A stretch of DNA of 57,193 nt. It comes from Sphingomonadaceae bacterium 3R27E2-A. Lineage in GTDB: Bacteria; Pseudomonadota; Alphaproteobacteria; Sphingomonadales; Sphingomonadaceae. The notes beneath the pieces were generated by a model. The model ran no database searches and had not been told where the DNA came from. It was given only the letters and a program-made list of their open reading frames with translations. This document shows, piece after piece, positions 42,722 to 55,662 of the stretch; the stretch's first letter is position 1, and every line of letters starts with the position of its first letter. The translations under genes were made by a program, and so were the position numbers. Location: positions 1 through 57,193 of the forward strand of contig SCNT01000031.1 of assembly GCA_005503165.1 (NCBI GenBank), in the 5' to 3' direction.

Positions 42722-43782
42722 CCGCCAATTCGACGATGAGCGCCCGCGAAGCCCTGCTCGCCGCCGCGAAGGAGCGCATCCTGATCACCGACGGCGCGTT
42801 CGGGACCGAGATCCAGAACTGGAAATTGTCCGAGGCCGATTATGCCGGCACGCTGGGGCTGTCGCACGACCAGAAGGGCAATAACGACATCCTCGCGCTG
42901 ACCGCTCCGCACGTCCCCGAGAGCATCCACCGCGCCTATTTCGCGGCGGGGGCCGACATCGCCGAGACCAACACCTTCAGCGCCAACCGGATCAGCCAGG
43001 CCGATTATGGCGCCGAACATCTGGTGCGCGAGATCAACGTCGAAAGCGCGAAGCTCGCCCGCCGCATCGCCGACGAGTTCCAGGCGCAGGATGGCCGTCC
43101 GCGCTTCGTCGCCGGCGCGATCGGCCCGACCAACAAGACCCTGTCGCTGTCGCCCGACGTCAACGACCCCGGCTTTCGCGAGATCGACTTCGACCATCTG
43201 AAAGAGGTGTACCGCGAACAGATCGACGCGCTGGTCGAGGGCGGGGTCGATTTCATCCTGATCGAGACGATCTTCGACACGCTCAACGCCAAGGCCGGGA
43301 TCATGGCCGCGATCGAGGCCGGCGACGCGCTCGGCCGCGACCTGCCGATCATGCTGTCGATGACGCTGACCGACCTCAGCGGCCGGAACCTGTCGGGGCA
43401 TACGGTCGAGGCATTCTGGCACGCTGTGCGCCATGCCCGGCCGCTGACCATCGGGCTCAACTGCTCCTTCGGCGCGACGCAGCTGCGGCCGCACGTCAAG
43501 ACGCTCAGCGAGATCGCCGACACTTTGATCATGGTCTATCCCAATGCGGGGCTGCCCAACGAACTCGGCGAATATGACGAGATGCCCGATACCACCGCGG
43601 GACTGGTCGGCGAATGGGCCGAACATGCGCAGGTCAACATCCTCGGCGGCTGCTGCGGCTCGACCCCGGCGCATATCGCGGCGATCGCGAAGGCGGTCGA
43701 AGGCATGCCCGCGCGCGCGCTGCCCGAGGTGCCGGTGCGGACGCGGCTCGCGGGGCTGGAGCCCTTCACGATGGCGGCGTAG
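42718..43782 (+). CDS. metH: Methionine synthase, N-terminal homocysteine-binding part
   Basis: This 354-residue protein is the homocysteine S-methyltransferase (Hcy) domain of cobalamin-dependent methionine synthase, encoded apart from the rest of MetH. It starts ILITDGAFGTEIQNW, and the zinc-binding cysteines are in GLNCSFGATQL and GGCCGSTPAHI. In many alphaproteobacteria MetH is naturally split at this point, so I do not regard it as a broken gene. It is coupled to metF by an ATGA overlap. A palindromic repeat separates it from the downstream half. Confidence 0.95.
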   Translation: MTANSTMSAREALLAAAKERILITDGAFGTEIQNWKLSEADYAGTLGLSHDQKGNNDILALTAPHVPESIHRAYFAAGADIAETNTFSANRISQADYGAEHLVREINVESAKLARRIADEFQAQDGRPRFVAGAIGPTNKTLSLSPDVNDPGFREIDFDHLKEVYREQIDALVEGGVDFILIETIFDTLNAKAGIMAAIEAGDALGRDLPIMLSMTLTDLSGRNLSGHTVEAFWHAVRHARPLTIGLNCSFGATQLRPHVKTLSEIADTLIMVYPNAGLPNELGEYDEMPDTTAGLVGEWAEHAQVNILGGCCGSTPAHIAAIAKAVEGMPARALPEVPVRTRLAGLEPFTMAA

Positions 43783-43791
43783 CCAAATTCA

Positions 43792-43886
43792 CCCCTCCCC
43801 TTCAGGGGAGGGGCCGGGGGTGAGGGCCAGCGGCCTTGCGCTACCCTGCGGACCCCCACCCCAACCCCTCCCCTGAAGGGGAGGGG
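43792..43886. repeat. Inverted repeat pair between the two metH genes
   Basis: Two hairpins, CCCCTCCCCT-TC-AGGGGAGGGG (43792-43813) and CCCCTCCCCT-GA-AGGGGAGGGG (43865-43886), are mirror copies; the inner part (GCCGGGGGTGAGGG and GACCCCCACCCC) is also roughly complementary, so the whole can fold as a large stem. It fills the 119-base gap inside the metH operon and is presumably transcribed. Confidence 0.9.
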
Positions 43887-43901
43887 CTTGAAAAGAAGAC
43901 C

Positions 43902-46523
<2,622 letters not shown>

Positions 46524-46595
46524 CGAAAGCTGTAGATATCCGAAGGGCCATCCTATCGGGAGACCCGTCCCTGGAGGCGACCGCCTCGCGAGGGC

Positions 46596-47711
46596 TCAGG
46601 CCGCGGCGCCGCCGCGCGCCGAGCCCTGCACCAGCCGCACGACCAGCCCCGGCAGCCCGTCGTAATTCGCGCCATGATATTGCGAATCCGCGGGCAGTGC
46701 GTCCTTCAGGCGGCGGTGCGCCTCGGGCAGCGCGTGATAGGGCACACCGGGGAGCAGGTGATGCAGCGCGTGATAGCGCAGCCCGACCGGCGCCCAGATT
46801 TCGGGCAACAGGCCCGGAGGCGGAACGTTGACGCTGTCGAGGAACTGCGCGGTGACGGTCAGTTCGCCGCCGTCATTTTCCCATAGATGCGCGACGAGCG
46901 TGCGGATCTGGTTGAACACCAGGCTGGCCGAGGCGATCGCGCCGAAGATCAGCAGCGCACGCAGCGGCACCCAGCCCAAGACGCCCGCGGCGATCAGCAA
47001 GGTCGACCAGGCCCAGGCGCCGCCCTCCTGCCACGCCCATTGGCGGCGGAATTCGCCCTCGGGCGGGCGGCGGCGGAACAGCGGGTTGATGATCAGCCCC
47101 GAATAGCGCGCCATCACCAGCCTGCGCAGGGGCGGAATCAGCAAGGAAAGGGGCGTGAGTACCGCGAATCGGAACAGCAAGGCGACCGGCGCGATCGCCG
47201 CGACGACCACGAACAGCGGCACGGTCCACGGCTTCATCAGCGCAAGCGGAAGATATTCGGGATCCTCGACCGTGCCATATTTGGTGCGGTTGTGGTGCAG
47301 GCTGTGGATGCCTTCGTAGAGGAAGGACGGGATCAGCATCGGCACGCCGATCAGGGCGTTCCACGCGAGGCGGAAGCCCGGCAGCGCATTTTTGCGGATA
47401 TGCGTCAGCTCGTGGATGAAGCTGCCCGCGCGGTAGAGCGCGAGCACCGCGACCAGCGCCGCAGCGAGTGCCAGCGGCATCGACGGCGCGAAGATCGCCC
47501 CCGCGACGCCGGCATAGCCGAGCAGCGCCGAGCCGAGAAAATCGGTCCAGTAGATACGCGCGCTGGGATTGACGAGGTCGCGCGTCAGCTCCGACGCCGC
47601 GCGCAGCATCGCCTTGTCGTCCGCTACGGACAATTTGGGCGCCTTGGCCGCGGCCGGTGCAAAGGGGGTCGCGAGCCGATCGGCGGGGGGGGTGATCGTC
47701 GTCATATCCAT
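46596..47711 (-). CDS. Membrane fatty acid desaturase/hydroxylase
   Basis: The 371-residue integral membrane diiron protein has the histidine boxes HELTH (about residue 100), HSLHHN (about 137) and HALHHL (about 317), with four or more membrane helices between. It should desaturate or hydroxylate an acyl chain or a lipid. AAGG precedes the ATG at 47711; the ATG at 47705 is an alternative. It is divergent from the GNAT-like gene at 47825, 113 bases away. Given the SPT locus in this window, a sphingolipid substrate is possible but unproven; carotenoid or membrane fatty acid substrates are equally so. Confidence 0.88.
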   Translation of the reverse strand: MDMTTITPPADRLATPFAPAAAKAPKLSVADDKAMLRAASELTRDLVNPSARIYWTDFLGSALLGYAGVAGAIFAPSMPLALAAALVAVLALYRAGSFIHELTHIRKNALPGFRLAWNALIGVPMLIPSFLYEGIHSLHHNRTKYGTVEDPEYLPLALMKPWTVPLFVVVAAIAPVALLFRFAVLTPLSLLIPPLRRLVMARYSGLIINPLFRRRPPEGEFRRQWAWQEGGAWAWSTLLIAAGVLGWVPLRALLIFGAIASASLVFNQIRTLVAHLWENDGGELTVTAQFLDSVNVPPPGLLPEIWAPVGLRYHALHHLLPGVPYHALPEAHRRLKDALPADSQYHGANYDGLPGLVVRLVQGSARGGAAA

Positions 47712-47824
47712 GCCTTCACCATGATTTCATGGCAGCAAAATGGCCGAATGCGGGTCGCCAGCGCCACAGCTATGCCCTAATGCCTCGCCATTCCATATAA
47801 GAAGCCGAAACCAGGAAACCAGCC

Positions 47825-48994
47825 ATGGCCGCACATCAACAGGGCCCCGTCACCATCCATCCGGTAAAGACCAAGGCCGACAAGCGCGAATTCGTCGAGC
47901 TCGCCTATCGCCTCAACCGCGGCGATCCCGCGTGGGTGCCGACGCTGAGGAACGACGTCTACGACCTGCTGACCCCGGGCAAGAATCCCTGGTACGAGCA
48001 TGGCAAGGCGCAATTGTTCACCGCGCGCCGCGACGGCCGGACGGTCGGGCGCATCTCCGCCCATATCGACACGCTCGCGCTCGAACAGCCCGCCGCCCAG
48101 GGCATGGGCCCCGGCACGGGCAATTGGGGCATGTTCGAGGCCGAGGATGGCGAAGTCGCGCGCGCCTTGCTCGTTACCGCCGAGGACTGGCTGCGCAGCC
48201 AGGGCATGACGCGCGCGCTCGGCCCGCTGTCGATTTCGATCTGGGACGAACCCGGGCTGCTGATCGAGGGTTTCGACGATGTGCCGACGATCATGATGGG
48301 GCACAACAGCCCGCTCTATCGCAGCTGGATCGAGGACGCCGGCCACAACCCGGTCAAGAAATTGCTCAACTATGGCGTGCGCGTCGACGACGGCTTCCCG
48401 CCGCTGGTCAACCGCATCGTCGCGGCGGGCGAGAAGAACGAGCGCATCCGCATCCGCAAGGTGAACAAGAAGAATTTCGACGCCGAGGCGCGGCTGATCA
48501 TGGGGCTGCTCAACGACGCCTGGTCGGACAATTGGGGTTTTGTCCCGCTGACCGACAGCGAGATCGCCTTCATCGGCAAAAAATTGAAGGACATCGTCTT
48601 CGAGGATCTGATCCGCGTCGCCGAACTCGATGGCGAGCCCGTCGCGTTCATGATCGTGCTGCCCAATATCAACGAGCAGCTGATCGACATGGACGGGACG
48701 CTATGGCCCTTCAACTGGGCGCGGCTGCTGTGGTGGCTGAGGAAGCCCAAGAGCCTGACCTTGCGCGTTCCCTTGATGGGGGTCGCCAAGAAACTGCAGC
48801 ACAGTCGCATGGCGAGCACGCTCGCCTTCATGATGATCGAATTCATCCGCCGCGACGCGGTGCGCGACTATGACACCAAATTCGGCGACATCGGCTGGGT
48901 GCTAGACGACAATCAGGGGATGAACGCCGTTGCCGCGGCGATCGAGGCGACGATCAACCGCGTCTACCAGATCTACGACAAGCCGCTCTCCTGA
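47825..48994 (+). CDS. GNAT-like acyltransferase family protein, possible ceramide synthase
   Basis: The 389-residue cytosolic protein appears to be a double GNAT-like fold: the first part has REFVELAYRLNRGDPAWVPTL, LFTARRDGRTVGRISAHID and GNWGMFE; the second has GLLNDAWSDNWGFVPLTD and GEPVAFMIVLPNINEQL. As I recall, the bacterial ceramide synthase bCerS of Caulobacter belongs to a GNAT-related family of similar size that is sometimes misannotated as a dATP pyrophosphohydrolase; I cannot verify this here. An N-acyltransferase acting on sphinganine would complement the SPT gene 16 kb away. An ordinary uncharacterised acyltransferase is the alternative. Confidence 0.7.
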   Translation: MAAHQQGPVTIHPVKTKADKREFVELAYRLNRGDPAWVPTLRNDVYDLLTPGKNPWYEHGKAQLFTARRDGRTVGRISAHIDTLALEQPAAQGMGPGTGNWGMFEAEDGEVARALLVTAEDWLRSQGMTRALGPLSISIWDEPGLLIEGFDDVPTIMMGHNSPLYRSWIEDAGHNPVKKLLNYGVRVDDGFPPLVNRIVAAGEKNERIRIRKVNKKNFDAEARLIMGLLNDAWSDNWGFVPLTDSEIAFIGKKLKDIVFEDLIRVAELDGEPVAFMIVLPNINEQLIDMDGTLWPFNWARLLWWLRKPKSLTLRVPLMGVAKKLQHSRMASTLAFMMIEFIRRDAVRDYDTKFGDIGWVLDDNQGMNAVAAAIEATINRVYQIYDKPLS

Positions 48995-49069
48995 GGCGAA
49001 CCGTTCGCGCTGGGACGGTTTTGCGACAAAAGACTGTGATGATGCGTTTCCGTCAGGAAGGGCATTCGC

Positions 49070-50501
49070 ATGGCGATCCAATATCTTGCCGCCAATCGCT
49101 TCGGGCTCGGGCGTCGCTGGGACGATCCCGCGATCCACGACCCCAGGGCCTGGCTGCTGCGCCAACTTGCCGACTTCGACCCCGCGCCCCCGCCGATCGC
49201 GGCGCTCGAAGGCCGCGCGGCGATCGCCACCGCTTACATCGAATATCGCGAGGACCGCCGGGCGATGCGCCGCGAGGCCGCCGAGGCCGCGCCGATGAGC
49301 GAGGAAGAGAAAGGCATGGATCCCGAGCTTCGCCGCCTGGCACGCTCGGCGATCCGCCGCCACTATGTCGATGGTGTCGCGGCGCGCCTGACGACTGCCG
49401 TCGCCTCGCCTACGCCCTTCGCCGAGCGGCTCACGCATTTCTGGTCCAATCATTTCGCGGTATCCGCCGACAAGATCGCGGTGATCGGTTTCACCGGCAA
49501 TTACGAGTTCGAGGCAATCCGCCCGCACATCACGGGCAAATTCGCCGACCTGCTGATCGCCGCGGTGCGCCACCCCGCGATGTTACTCTACCTCGACCAG
49601 GCGCAGAGCTTCGGCCCCGACAGCCCGGTCGCGACGCGCATCCGGCGGCGGCAGAACCGCCCCGGGCCCGGGCTCAACGAGAATCTGGCACGCGAGATAC
49701 TGGAGCTGCACACGCTCGGCGTGCGCACCGGCTACACGCAGGCCGACGTCACCGCTTTCGCCAAGGCGCTCACCGGCCTCACCGTCGCGGGGCTCGGCCG
49801 CGGCGCGGGGCAGCGGCTGATGCCCGCCGGCGCCGCCCCGGGCGAGACGGTGTTCATTCCCCAGCTCCACCAGCCGGGCGAACAGACCATCCTCGGCAAG
49901 CGCTACGCCGACGGCGGCGCCAAACAGGCCGAGGCGGTGCTGCGCGATCTCGCCGTCCACCCCGCGACCGCGCAGCATATCGCGACCAAGCTCGCGCGCC
50001 ATTTCACCGCCGACGATCCCCCGCCCGCTGGTCGAGCGGCTGTCGGCCGATTTCCTGAAGAGCGGCGGCGACCTCCCCTCGCTCTACCGCACCCTCGTCG
50101 CCTCGCCCGAGCCGTGGCAGGCGGGGCCCGCGATGTTCAAGTCGCCGTGGGACTGGACGGTGTCGCTGATGCGCGGGCTCAAGCTCCCCGCGCTCGGCGA
50201 GCGGCAGAATATCGCCGCGCTCTTCGCTCAGCTCGGCCAGCCGGTGTGGCGACCGGGATCGCCCGCGGGCTATGATGACAAGGTCGCGACCTGGGCGGGG
50301 TCGGCGGCGCTGATGCAGCGCGTCGAACTCGCAAGCCGCATCGCGGGGCGAATCGGCGACCGCACCGACGCGCGCCGCCTCACCCCCCTGCTCCTCGCCG
50401 ACGCGCTCGACCCCGCCACCGGCGAAGCGATCGCGCGCGCCGACAGCCCGGGCCAGGGTCTGGCGATGTTGTTCGCAAGCCCGGCTTTCCTGCGGAGATA
50501 G
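49070..50501 (+). pseudogene. DUF1800 family gene interrupted by a frameshift
   Basis: The first frame (from ATG 49070, AGGAAGGG upstream) encodes typical DUF1800 sequence: AANRFGLGRRWDD, LTHFWSNHFAVS, NLAREILELHTLGV and IATKLARHFTADDP. Near 50020-50030 homology moves to the +1 frame, which continues LVERLSADFLKSGGD and SPWDWTVSLMRGL up to the stop at 50501. Restoring one GC (giving DDPPPALVERL) or removing one C from the CCCCC at 50018-50022 rejoins the frames. The joined product would be about 476 residues. The original frame would instead run to 50275 with Arg-rich junk. DUF1800 proteins act with DUF1501 partners, encoded next. Confidence 0.85.
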
Positions 50502-50504
50502 ACG

Positions 50505-51632
50505 ATGATCCTCACCCGCCGCACCGTTCTCGCTGCCGGCCTCGGCGTCCTCGCCGCCGGCGCCCTGCCGCGAATGGCCTGTGCCGCCGCGCCAACCAGC
50601 CGCCGCCTGTTGTTCGTGATCCAGCGCGGCGCCGCCGACGGGCTGGCGATCGCCGCGCCGATCGGCGACCCCGCCTTTGCCGCCGCACGCCGGGCGCTCG
50701 CCGACGAGGCTGCGACGGGGGCCGAGCTCGACGGGATGTTCACGCTCCACCCGGCGCTGACGGGCGCCGCGGGGCTGTTCGCCGCGCGCGAGGCGCATGT
50801 CGCGCATGCGGTCGCGACGGCGTACCGCGACCGCTCGCATTTCGACGGGCAGAATATGCTCGAGGGCGGCGGCACGCGCCCCTATGGCCGCGAAGACGGC
50901 TGGCTCAACCGGTTGCTCACTTTGCTCCCCGCGAGCGAGCGCGACGCGCTGGCGATCGCCCCCGCGGTGCCGCTCGCGCTGCGCGGCGCGCTCCCCGTCG
51001 GCACCTATGCCCCAAGCCGCCTGCCGCAGGCCGACGCCGACCTGATCGCACGGCTGTCGTCGCTCTATGCCAAGGACGAACTTCTGCACCCCCTGTGGGA
51101 CAGCGCGATCAAGACGCGGGAGCTGGCGGGCGACATCGGCGGCAACAACGGCCGCAACGGCGCCGAACTCGGCGCGCTCGCGGCGTCGCTGATGGCGCCG
51201 GTCGACGGCGCGCGCGTGATGATGGTCGAGACCGGCGGCTGGGATACGCACAGCGGCCAGCGTGGGCGGCTTGCGGCGCAGCTGCGCGGGCTCGACCAGC
51301 TCGTCGGCGCGGTCAAGACCGGGCTCGGCGTCGCATGGGCGAATACGCTCGTGATCGTCGCGACCGAGTTCGGGCGCACTGTCGCGGTCAACGGCACCGG
51401 CGGCACCGACCATGGCACGGGTTCGGCCGCCCTGCTCTTCGGCGGGGCGCTCGCGGCAGGCGGGCAGGTCTCGGCCGACTGGCCGGGGCTTGGCGAGGGC
51501 GCGCTGCTCGACGGCCGCGACCTCAAACCGACGCGCAGCCTGGAGGCGGTGATCGCCGATGCGGTGGCGCATCATTATGGGCTCGACCCGGCGCGCGCGC
51601 GGAAGGCGCTCTATCCCGAGGTGCTGGCCTAA
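50505..51632 (+). CDS. DUF1501 domain-containing protein with Tat signal
   Basis: This 375-residue protein begins with a twin-arginine signal (LTRRTVLAAGLGVLAAGALP) and continues as a DUF1501 domain (sulfatase-like fold): LLFVIQRGAADGLAIAAP, RSHFDGQNMLEGG, MVETGGWDTHSGQ, VIVATEFGRTVAVNGTGGTDHGTGSA (cores cited). DUF1800 and DUF1501 genes are nearly always paired, and both proteins are exported; their function is not established. It starts 4 bases after the frameshifted DUF1800 stop, so it remains in the operon even though its partner may be lost. Confidence 0.92.
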   Translation: MILTRRTVLAAGLGVLAAGALPRMACAAAPTSRRLLFVIQRGAADGLAIAAPIGDPAFAAARRALADEAATGAELDGMFTLHPALTGAAGLFAAREAHVAHAVATAYRDRSHFDGQNMLEGGGTRPYGREDGWLNRLLTLLPASERDALAIAPAVPLALRGALPVGTYAPSRLPQADADLIARLSSLYAKDELLHPLWDSAIKTRELAGDIGGNNGRNGAELGALAASLMAPVDGARVMMVETGGWDTHSGQRGRLAAQLRGLDQLVGAVKTGLGVAWANTLVIVATEFGRTVAVNGTGGTDHGTGSAALLFGGALAAGGQVSADWPGLGEGALLDGRDLKPTRSLEAVIADAVAHHYGLDPARARKALYPEVLA

Positions 51633-51682
51633 GCCCCTCCCCTCGTGTAGCCTCGCTCCGTGGGGCAAGACGGGGACAGCCG

Positions 51683-52609
51683 ATGTGCCGGGCGTTGATG
51701 TATCTGGGCGAGCGCGTCACGCTCGACGACCTCTTGTTCAAGCCCGATAGCAGCCTGGTCAACCAGGCCTATATGCCCAAGATGCTGCACATGCTGAACC
51801 TCGCGGGGTTCGGGATGATGGCGTGGGATTCGGCCTCCCATGTGCCGGCCGAGCCGTACCGCTACCGCTCGCCGTCGCTCCCGATCTTCGACGGGAACCT
51901 CAAGTCGCTGGCGACCAAGACGCGCGCCGAATGCGTGATCGCGCATGTCCGCGGCGTCGCCTATTCGACGACGGTCAAGGTCAGCGAACAGAACACCCAC
52001 CCCTTCCATTTCGCCGACGCTGCGGTCGCGATGGCGCATAACGGCGACATCTATCGCATCGGCGAGATGAAGGGCACGCTGATGCGCGACATCGCCCCCG
52101 AATTGCTCGCGCAGATTTCGGGATCCACCGACAGCGAATGGGTTTATGCGCTGCTGCTGTCGCAGCTTGCCGACTGGCGCGCCGAGCCCGACGGCGACAC
52201 CCTGATCGCCGCGGTGCAGGCGACGGTCGACATCCTCGAACGCGCGCGCCGCCATCATGGAATCGCCATCTCGTCGAGCTGCAATTTGTTCCTGACCACC
52301 GGCCGCCAGATCCTGGGGCTGCGCCACTGTTTCGATTTCGGCCGTTACCGTACCGGGTCGCCCGATCAGGTGCACGAGGCGAACATGAATTTCCTGTCGA
52401 TGTGGTTCACCACCGGTCGCGACTACGGCCTGCACGACGGCGAGTGGCAGATGGTCGGCGGCGAGGAGGAACCCCGCGCGATCATCGTCGCGTCGGAGCC
52501 CCTATCGTCGAACAGCGCGACATGGATGCCGGTGCCCGAATATGCGATGGTGCACGCCGAGATGACGGGCGACCGTCCGAAGTTCCGGGTGGTACCGCTT
52601 GCGCGGTAG
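51683..52609 (+). CDS. Class II glutamine amidotransferase (YafJ-like)
   Basis: The 308-residue protein has the N-terminal nucleophile Cys2 (MCRALMYLGE), the segment ECVIAHVRGVAYS, the Asn/Asp region HPFHFADAAVAMAHNGDIY and ISSSCNLFLTTG, as in the YafJ/EgtC group of Ntn-hydrolase amidotransferases. It would hydrolyse glutamine or a gamma-glutamyl compound; the acceptor is unknown because no synthase domain or partner is adjacent. The ATG at 51683 is fixed by the need for Cys at position 2. It follows the DUF1501 gene by 50 bases. Confidence 0.92.
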   Translation: MCRALMYLGERVTLDDLLFKPDSSLVNQAYMPKMLHMLNLAGFGMMAWDSASHVPAEPYRYRSPSLPIFDGNLKSLATKTRAECVIAHVRGVAYSTTVKVSEQNTHPFHFADAAVAMAHNGDIYRIGEMKGTLMRDIAPELLAQISGSTDSEWVYALLLSQLADWRAEPDGDTLIAAVQATVDILERARRHHGIAISSSCNLFLTTGRQILGLRHCFDFGRYRTGSPDQVHEANMNFLSMWFTTGRDYGLHDGEWQMVGGEEEPRAIIVASEPLSSNSATWMPVPEYAMVHAEMTGDRPKFRVVPLAR

Positions 52610-52811
52610 GACGAGAATCGGCTTTGGGGTGGATCCGACCGTCCCCTATTTCGGTTCGCATGAACGGGATTACAGGGCGGCTTGACCGAGACCGCCCCGA
52701 ACCCGCCATCCAACGCCGCTCGGGGCTTCAATTCCGTCACGACCAGGAGCCAACGCCTTTATCGCCGCCTCTCGCGCCGCATCCTCGGCGCGATCCGGCC
52801 GGCGCCCGCCA

Positions 52812-55547
52812 TCACAGCGCGCCGTGGCAGTGCTTGTACTTGCGCCCCGACCCGCACGGGCACGGCGCATTTCGGCTGATCTCCAGCTCCGCGTAAGGAT
52901 TTTCGCCCTGCGGCAGGTCGGGCCGCGGGATTTGCATCGGCGGCAGCGTGTTGGCGATCACCCCCAGCGACCCGCCGTCGATGTCGGCGCTGTTGTCGTC
53001 GCCGGTGAACGGGTCGATGTGCGTGGTCAGGAAATCGGGCAGGTCGGGGAGCGGCATCGGCTCGGGCTCTTCGAAGCGGAGGTCGAGCCTTGCCACGGTG
53101 CGCGTCACATCTTCGCGGATGTTCGACAGCATGCGCTCGAAAAGGCCAAAGGCTTCCTGCTTATATTCGTTGATCGGCTGCTTTTGCGCATAGGCGCGCA
53201 GGAAGACGACCTGGCGCAGCGCGTCAAGCGTCGAGAGATGCTCTTTCCAATGATGGTCGAGCGTCTGGAGCAGCACCGACTTTTCGATGCTCTTCCACGT
53301 ATCGCCGTCGACCAGCGCGGCCTTTTCGGCGGCGAGCGCGTCGGCGCGTTCCTGGATGCGCTCCTCGAACACCTCGGGGTCGACCGCGTCTTCCTGCAGC
53401 CAGTCTTCGATCGGCAGGTCGAGGTCGAGGATGTTGGCGACCCGCGCCTTCATCCCCTCGACGTCCCACTGCTCGGGATAGCTGCCCGGTGGGCAGGCAT
53501 CGGCGACGATCGCATTCACCGTCTCGGCGCGCATCGCGACCATGACGTCGTCGACGGTCTCGCTGTCGATGATCTCGCCGCGCTGCTCGTAGATCACCTT
53601 GCGCTGGTCGTTCATGACATTGTCATATTCGACGACCTGCTTGCGGATGTCGTAGTTGCGCGCCTCGACCTTCTTCTGCGCGGTCTCGATCGCCTTCGAC
53701 AGCCATTTCGAGCCGATCGCTTCGCCGTCCTCCAGATTCTTGTTCATCATCTTGGAGAAGAGCGTGTCGGGGCCGAAGATGCGCAGCAGATCGTCGTCGA
53801 GGCAGAGGTAGAATTTCGACAGGCCGGGATCGCCCTGACGCCCCGACCGGCCGCGCAGCTGGTTGTCGATGCGGCGGCTTTCGTGACGCTCGGTCGCGAG
53901 CACGAACAGCCCGCCCGCCGCCTTCACCGCCTCGCGCTCGGCGGCGACCTCGGCCTTGATCCGCTCGATCGCGGCGTCGCGCTCGGGGCCCTCGGGCATA
54001 TCCTTCAGCTCATCCTCGATGCGGAACTCCTCGTTGCCGCCCAGTTTGATGTCAGTGCCGCGGCCCGCCATGTTGGTCGCGATGGTCACCGCGCCGGTGC
54101 GGCCCGCCTGCGCGACGATATGCGCTTCGCTCTCGTGGAAACGCGCATTCAAGACGCTGTGCGGCACGCCTTCCTTTTCGAGATAGGAGGACAGCAGTTC
54201 CGACTTCTCGATCGACACCGTGCCGACCAGCACCGGCTGGCCGCGCTCGTTCGCTTCGCGGATCGTCTTGGCGATCGCGCCGAACTTGTCGGTGATATTC
54301 TTGTAGAATTCGTCCTCCTCGTCCCGCCTCGCGATCGGGCGGTTGGTCGGGATGGTGACGACATTCATCTTGTAGATGTCGAAGAATTCGGCCGCTTCGG
54401 TCGCGGCGGTGCCGGTCATGCCCGAAAGCTTCGGGTACATGCGGAAATAATTCTGGAAGGTGATCGAGGCGAGCGTCTGGTTCTCGGGCTCGATCTGCAC
54501 GCCCTCCTTGGCCTCGACCGCCTGGTGCAGGCCGTCGGACCAGCGACGCCCGTCCATCATGCGGCCGGTGAACTCGTCGATGATCACGACCTTGCCGTCC
54601 TTGACGATATAGTCGGTGTCGAGCTTGAACATGATGATCGCCTTCAGCGCCTGGTTGACGTGATGGACGACCTGCGTGTTCTCGATGTCGTAGAGGTTGC
54701 TGCCCTGGAGCAGCCCCGCGGCCTCGAGCAGCCGCTCGACATGCTCGGTGCCCTCTTCGGTCAGGCTGATCGACTTGGACTTTTCGTCCTTCTCATAATC
54801 GGCTTCGACCAGCTGGTGCACGACCTCGTTGACGCGGATGTACAGCTCCGACTTGTCGTCGGTCGGGCCCGAGATGATCAGCGGCGTGCGCGCCTCGTCG
54901 ATCAGGATCGAATCGACCTCGTCGACGATGCCGAAATTGAACGCCCGGTGGACCATCTGCTGGCGGTCGAACTTCATATTGTCGCGCAGGTAATCGAAGC
55001 CCAGCTCGTTGTTCGTCGCATAGGTGATGTCGGCGTTGTACGCCTCGCGGCGCTGCATCTCGTTGAGGTTCGGGACGATCACGCCGGTGGTCAGGCCGAG
55101 GTAATTATAGATGGTGCCCATCCACTCGGCGTCGCGCTTCGCGAGATAGTCGTTGACCGTCACGACATGCACGCCCTTGCCCTCGAGCGCGTTCAGATAG
55201 CAGGGGAGCGTCGCCATCAGCGTCTTGCCCTCGCCCGTCGCCATTTCGGCGATCTCGCCGCGGTGGAGCACGACGCCGCCGATCAGCTGGACGTCGAAAT
55301 GGCGCATGCCGAGCGTGCGGACCGCGGCCTCGCGCACCGTCGCAAAGGCCTCGGGCAGGATGTCGTCGAGCGTTTCGCCGGCTTCGAGCCGCGCGCGAAG
55401 CCTGGGGGTCTGCGCCTGCAGCTCGGCTTCGCCAAGCGCCTGCATCGCGGGTTCGAAGGCGTTGATCCTGTCGACGATCTTGCGGATCGAATTGACGTAG
55501 CGGTCGTTGGACGAGCCGAACAGGCTCTTGGCAATGCTGCCGAACAT
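52812..55547 (-). CDS. secA: Preprotein translocase ATPase SecA
   Basis: The 911-residue motor drives preproteins through SecYEG. It begins [18 protein letters not shown], has Walker [15 protein letters not shown], the DEAD-type segment [17 protein letters not shown], the TSIEKSE-like [27 protein letters not shown] and the [10 protein letters not shown] motif, and ends in the zinc-binding SEC-C motif [13 protein letters not shown]. Homology begins at the ATG at 55547. The 202 bases between this gene and the amidotransferase gene hold no ORF or clear terminator that I can support. Confidence 0.98.
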   Translation of the reverse strand: MFGSIAKSLFGSSNDRYVNSIRKIVDRINAFEPAMQALGEAELQAQTPRLRARLEAGETLDDILPEAFATVREAAVRTLGMRHFDVQLIGGVVLHRGEIAEMATGEGKTLMATLPCYLNALEGKGVHVVTVNDYLAKRDAEWMGTIYNYLGLTTGVIVPNLNEMQRREAYNADITYATNNELGFDYLRDNMKFDRQQMVHRAFNFGIVDEVDSILIDEARTPLIISGPTDDKSELYIRVNEVVHQLVEADYEKDEKSKSISLTEEGTEHVERLLEAAGLLQGSNLYDIENTQVVHHVNQALKAIIMFKLDTDYIVKDGKVVIIDEFTGRMMDGRRWSDGLHQAVEAKEGVQIEPENQTLASITFQNYFRMYPKLSGMTGTAATEAAEFFDIYKMNVVTIPTNRPIARRDEEDEFYKNITDKFGAIAKTIREANERGQPVLVGTVSIEKSELLSSYLEKEGVPHSVLNARFHESEAHIVAQAGRTGAVTIATNMAGRGTDIKLGGNEEFRIEDELKDMPEGPERDAAIERIKAEVAAEREAVKAAGGLFVLATERHESRRIDNQLRGRSGRQGDPGLSKFYLCLDDDLLRIFGPDTLFSKMMNKNLEDGEAIGSKWLSKAIETAQKKVEARNYDIRKQVVEYDNVMNDQRKVIYEQRGEIIDSETVDDVMVAMRAETVNAIVADACPPGSYPEQWDVEGMKARVANILDLDLPIEDWLQEDAVDPEVFEERIQERADALAAEKAALVDGDTWKSIEKSVLLQTLDHHWKEHLSTLDALRQVVFLRAYAQKQPINEYKQEAFGLFERMLSNIREDVTRTVARLDLRFEEPEPMPLPDLPDFLTTHIDPFTGDDNSADIDGGSLGVIANTLPPMQIPRPDLPQGENPYAELEISRNAPCPCGSGRKYKHCHGAL

Positions 55548-55662
55548 GGCGAATTCCTTGGGATATGAAGAGCGATGGGACCGCATTTGCGGCCAGGCGG
55601 CGGCGCCCAGGGCGTCACCGCGAAATCAGGGAGTCAGGCGCGATGCGCCCGGAAATCCGGCA

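Noticed and set aside
52824..55568. A long plus-strand frame opposite secA
   Set aside because: Same artefact as above: secA is unmistakable on the minus strand and the opposite product has no domain.
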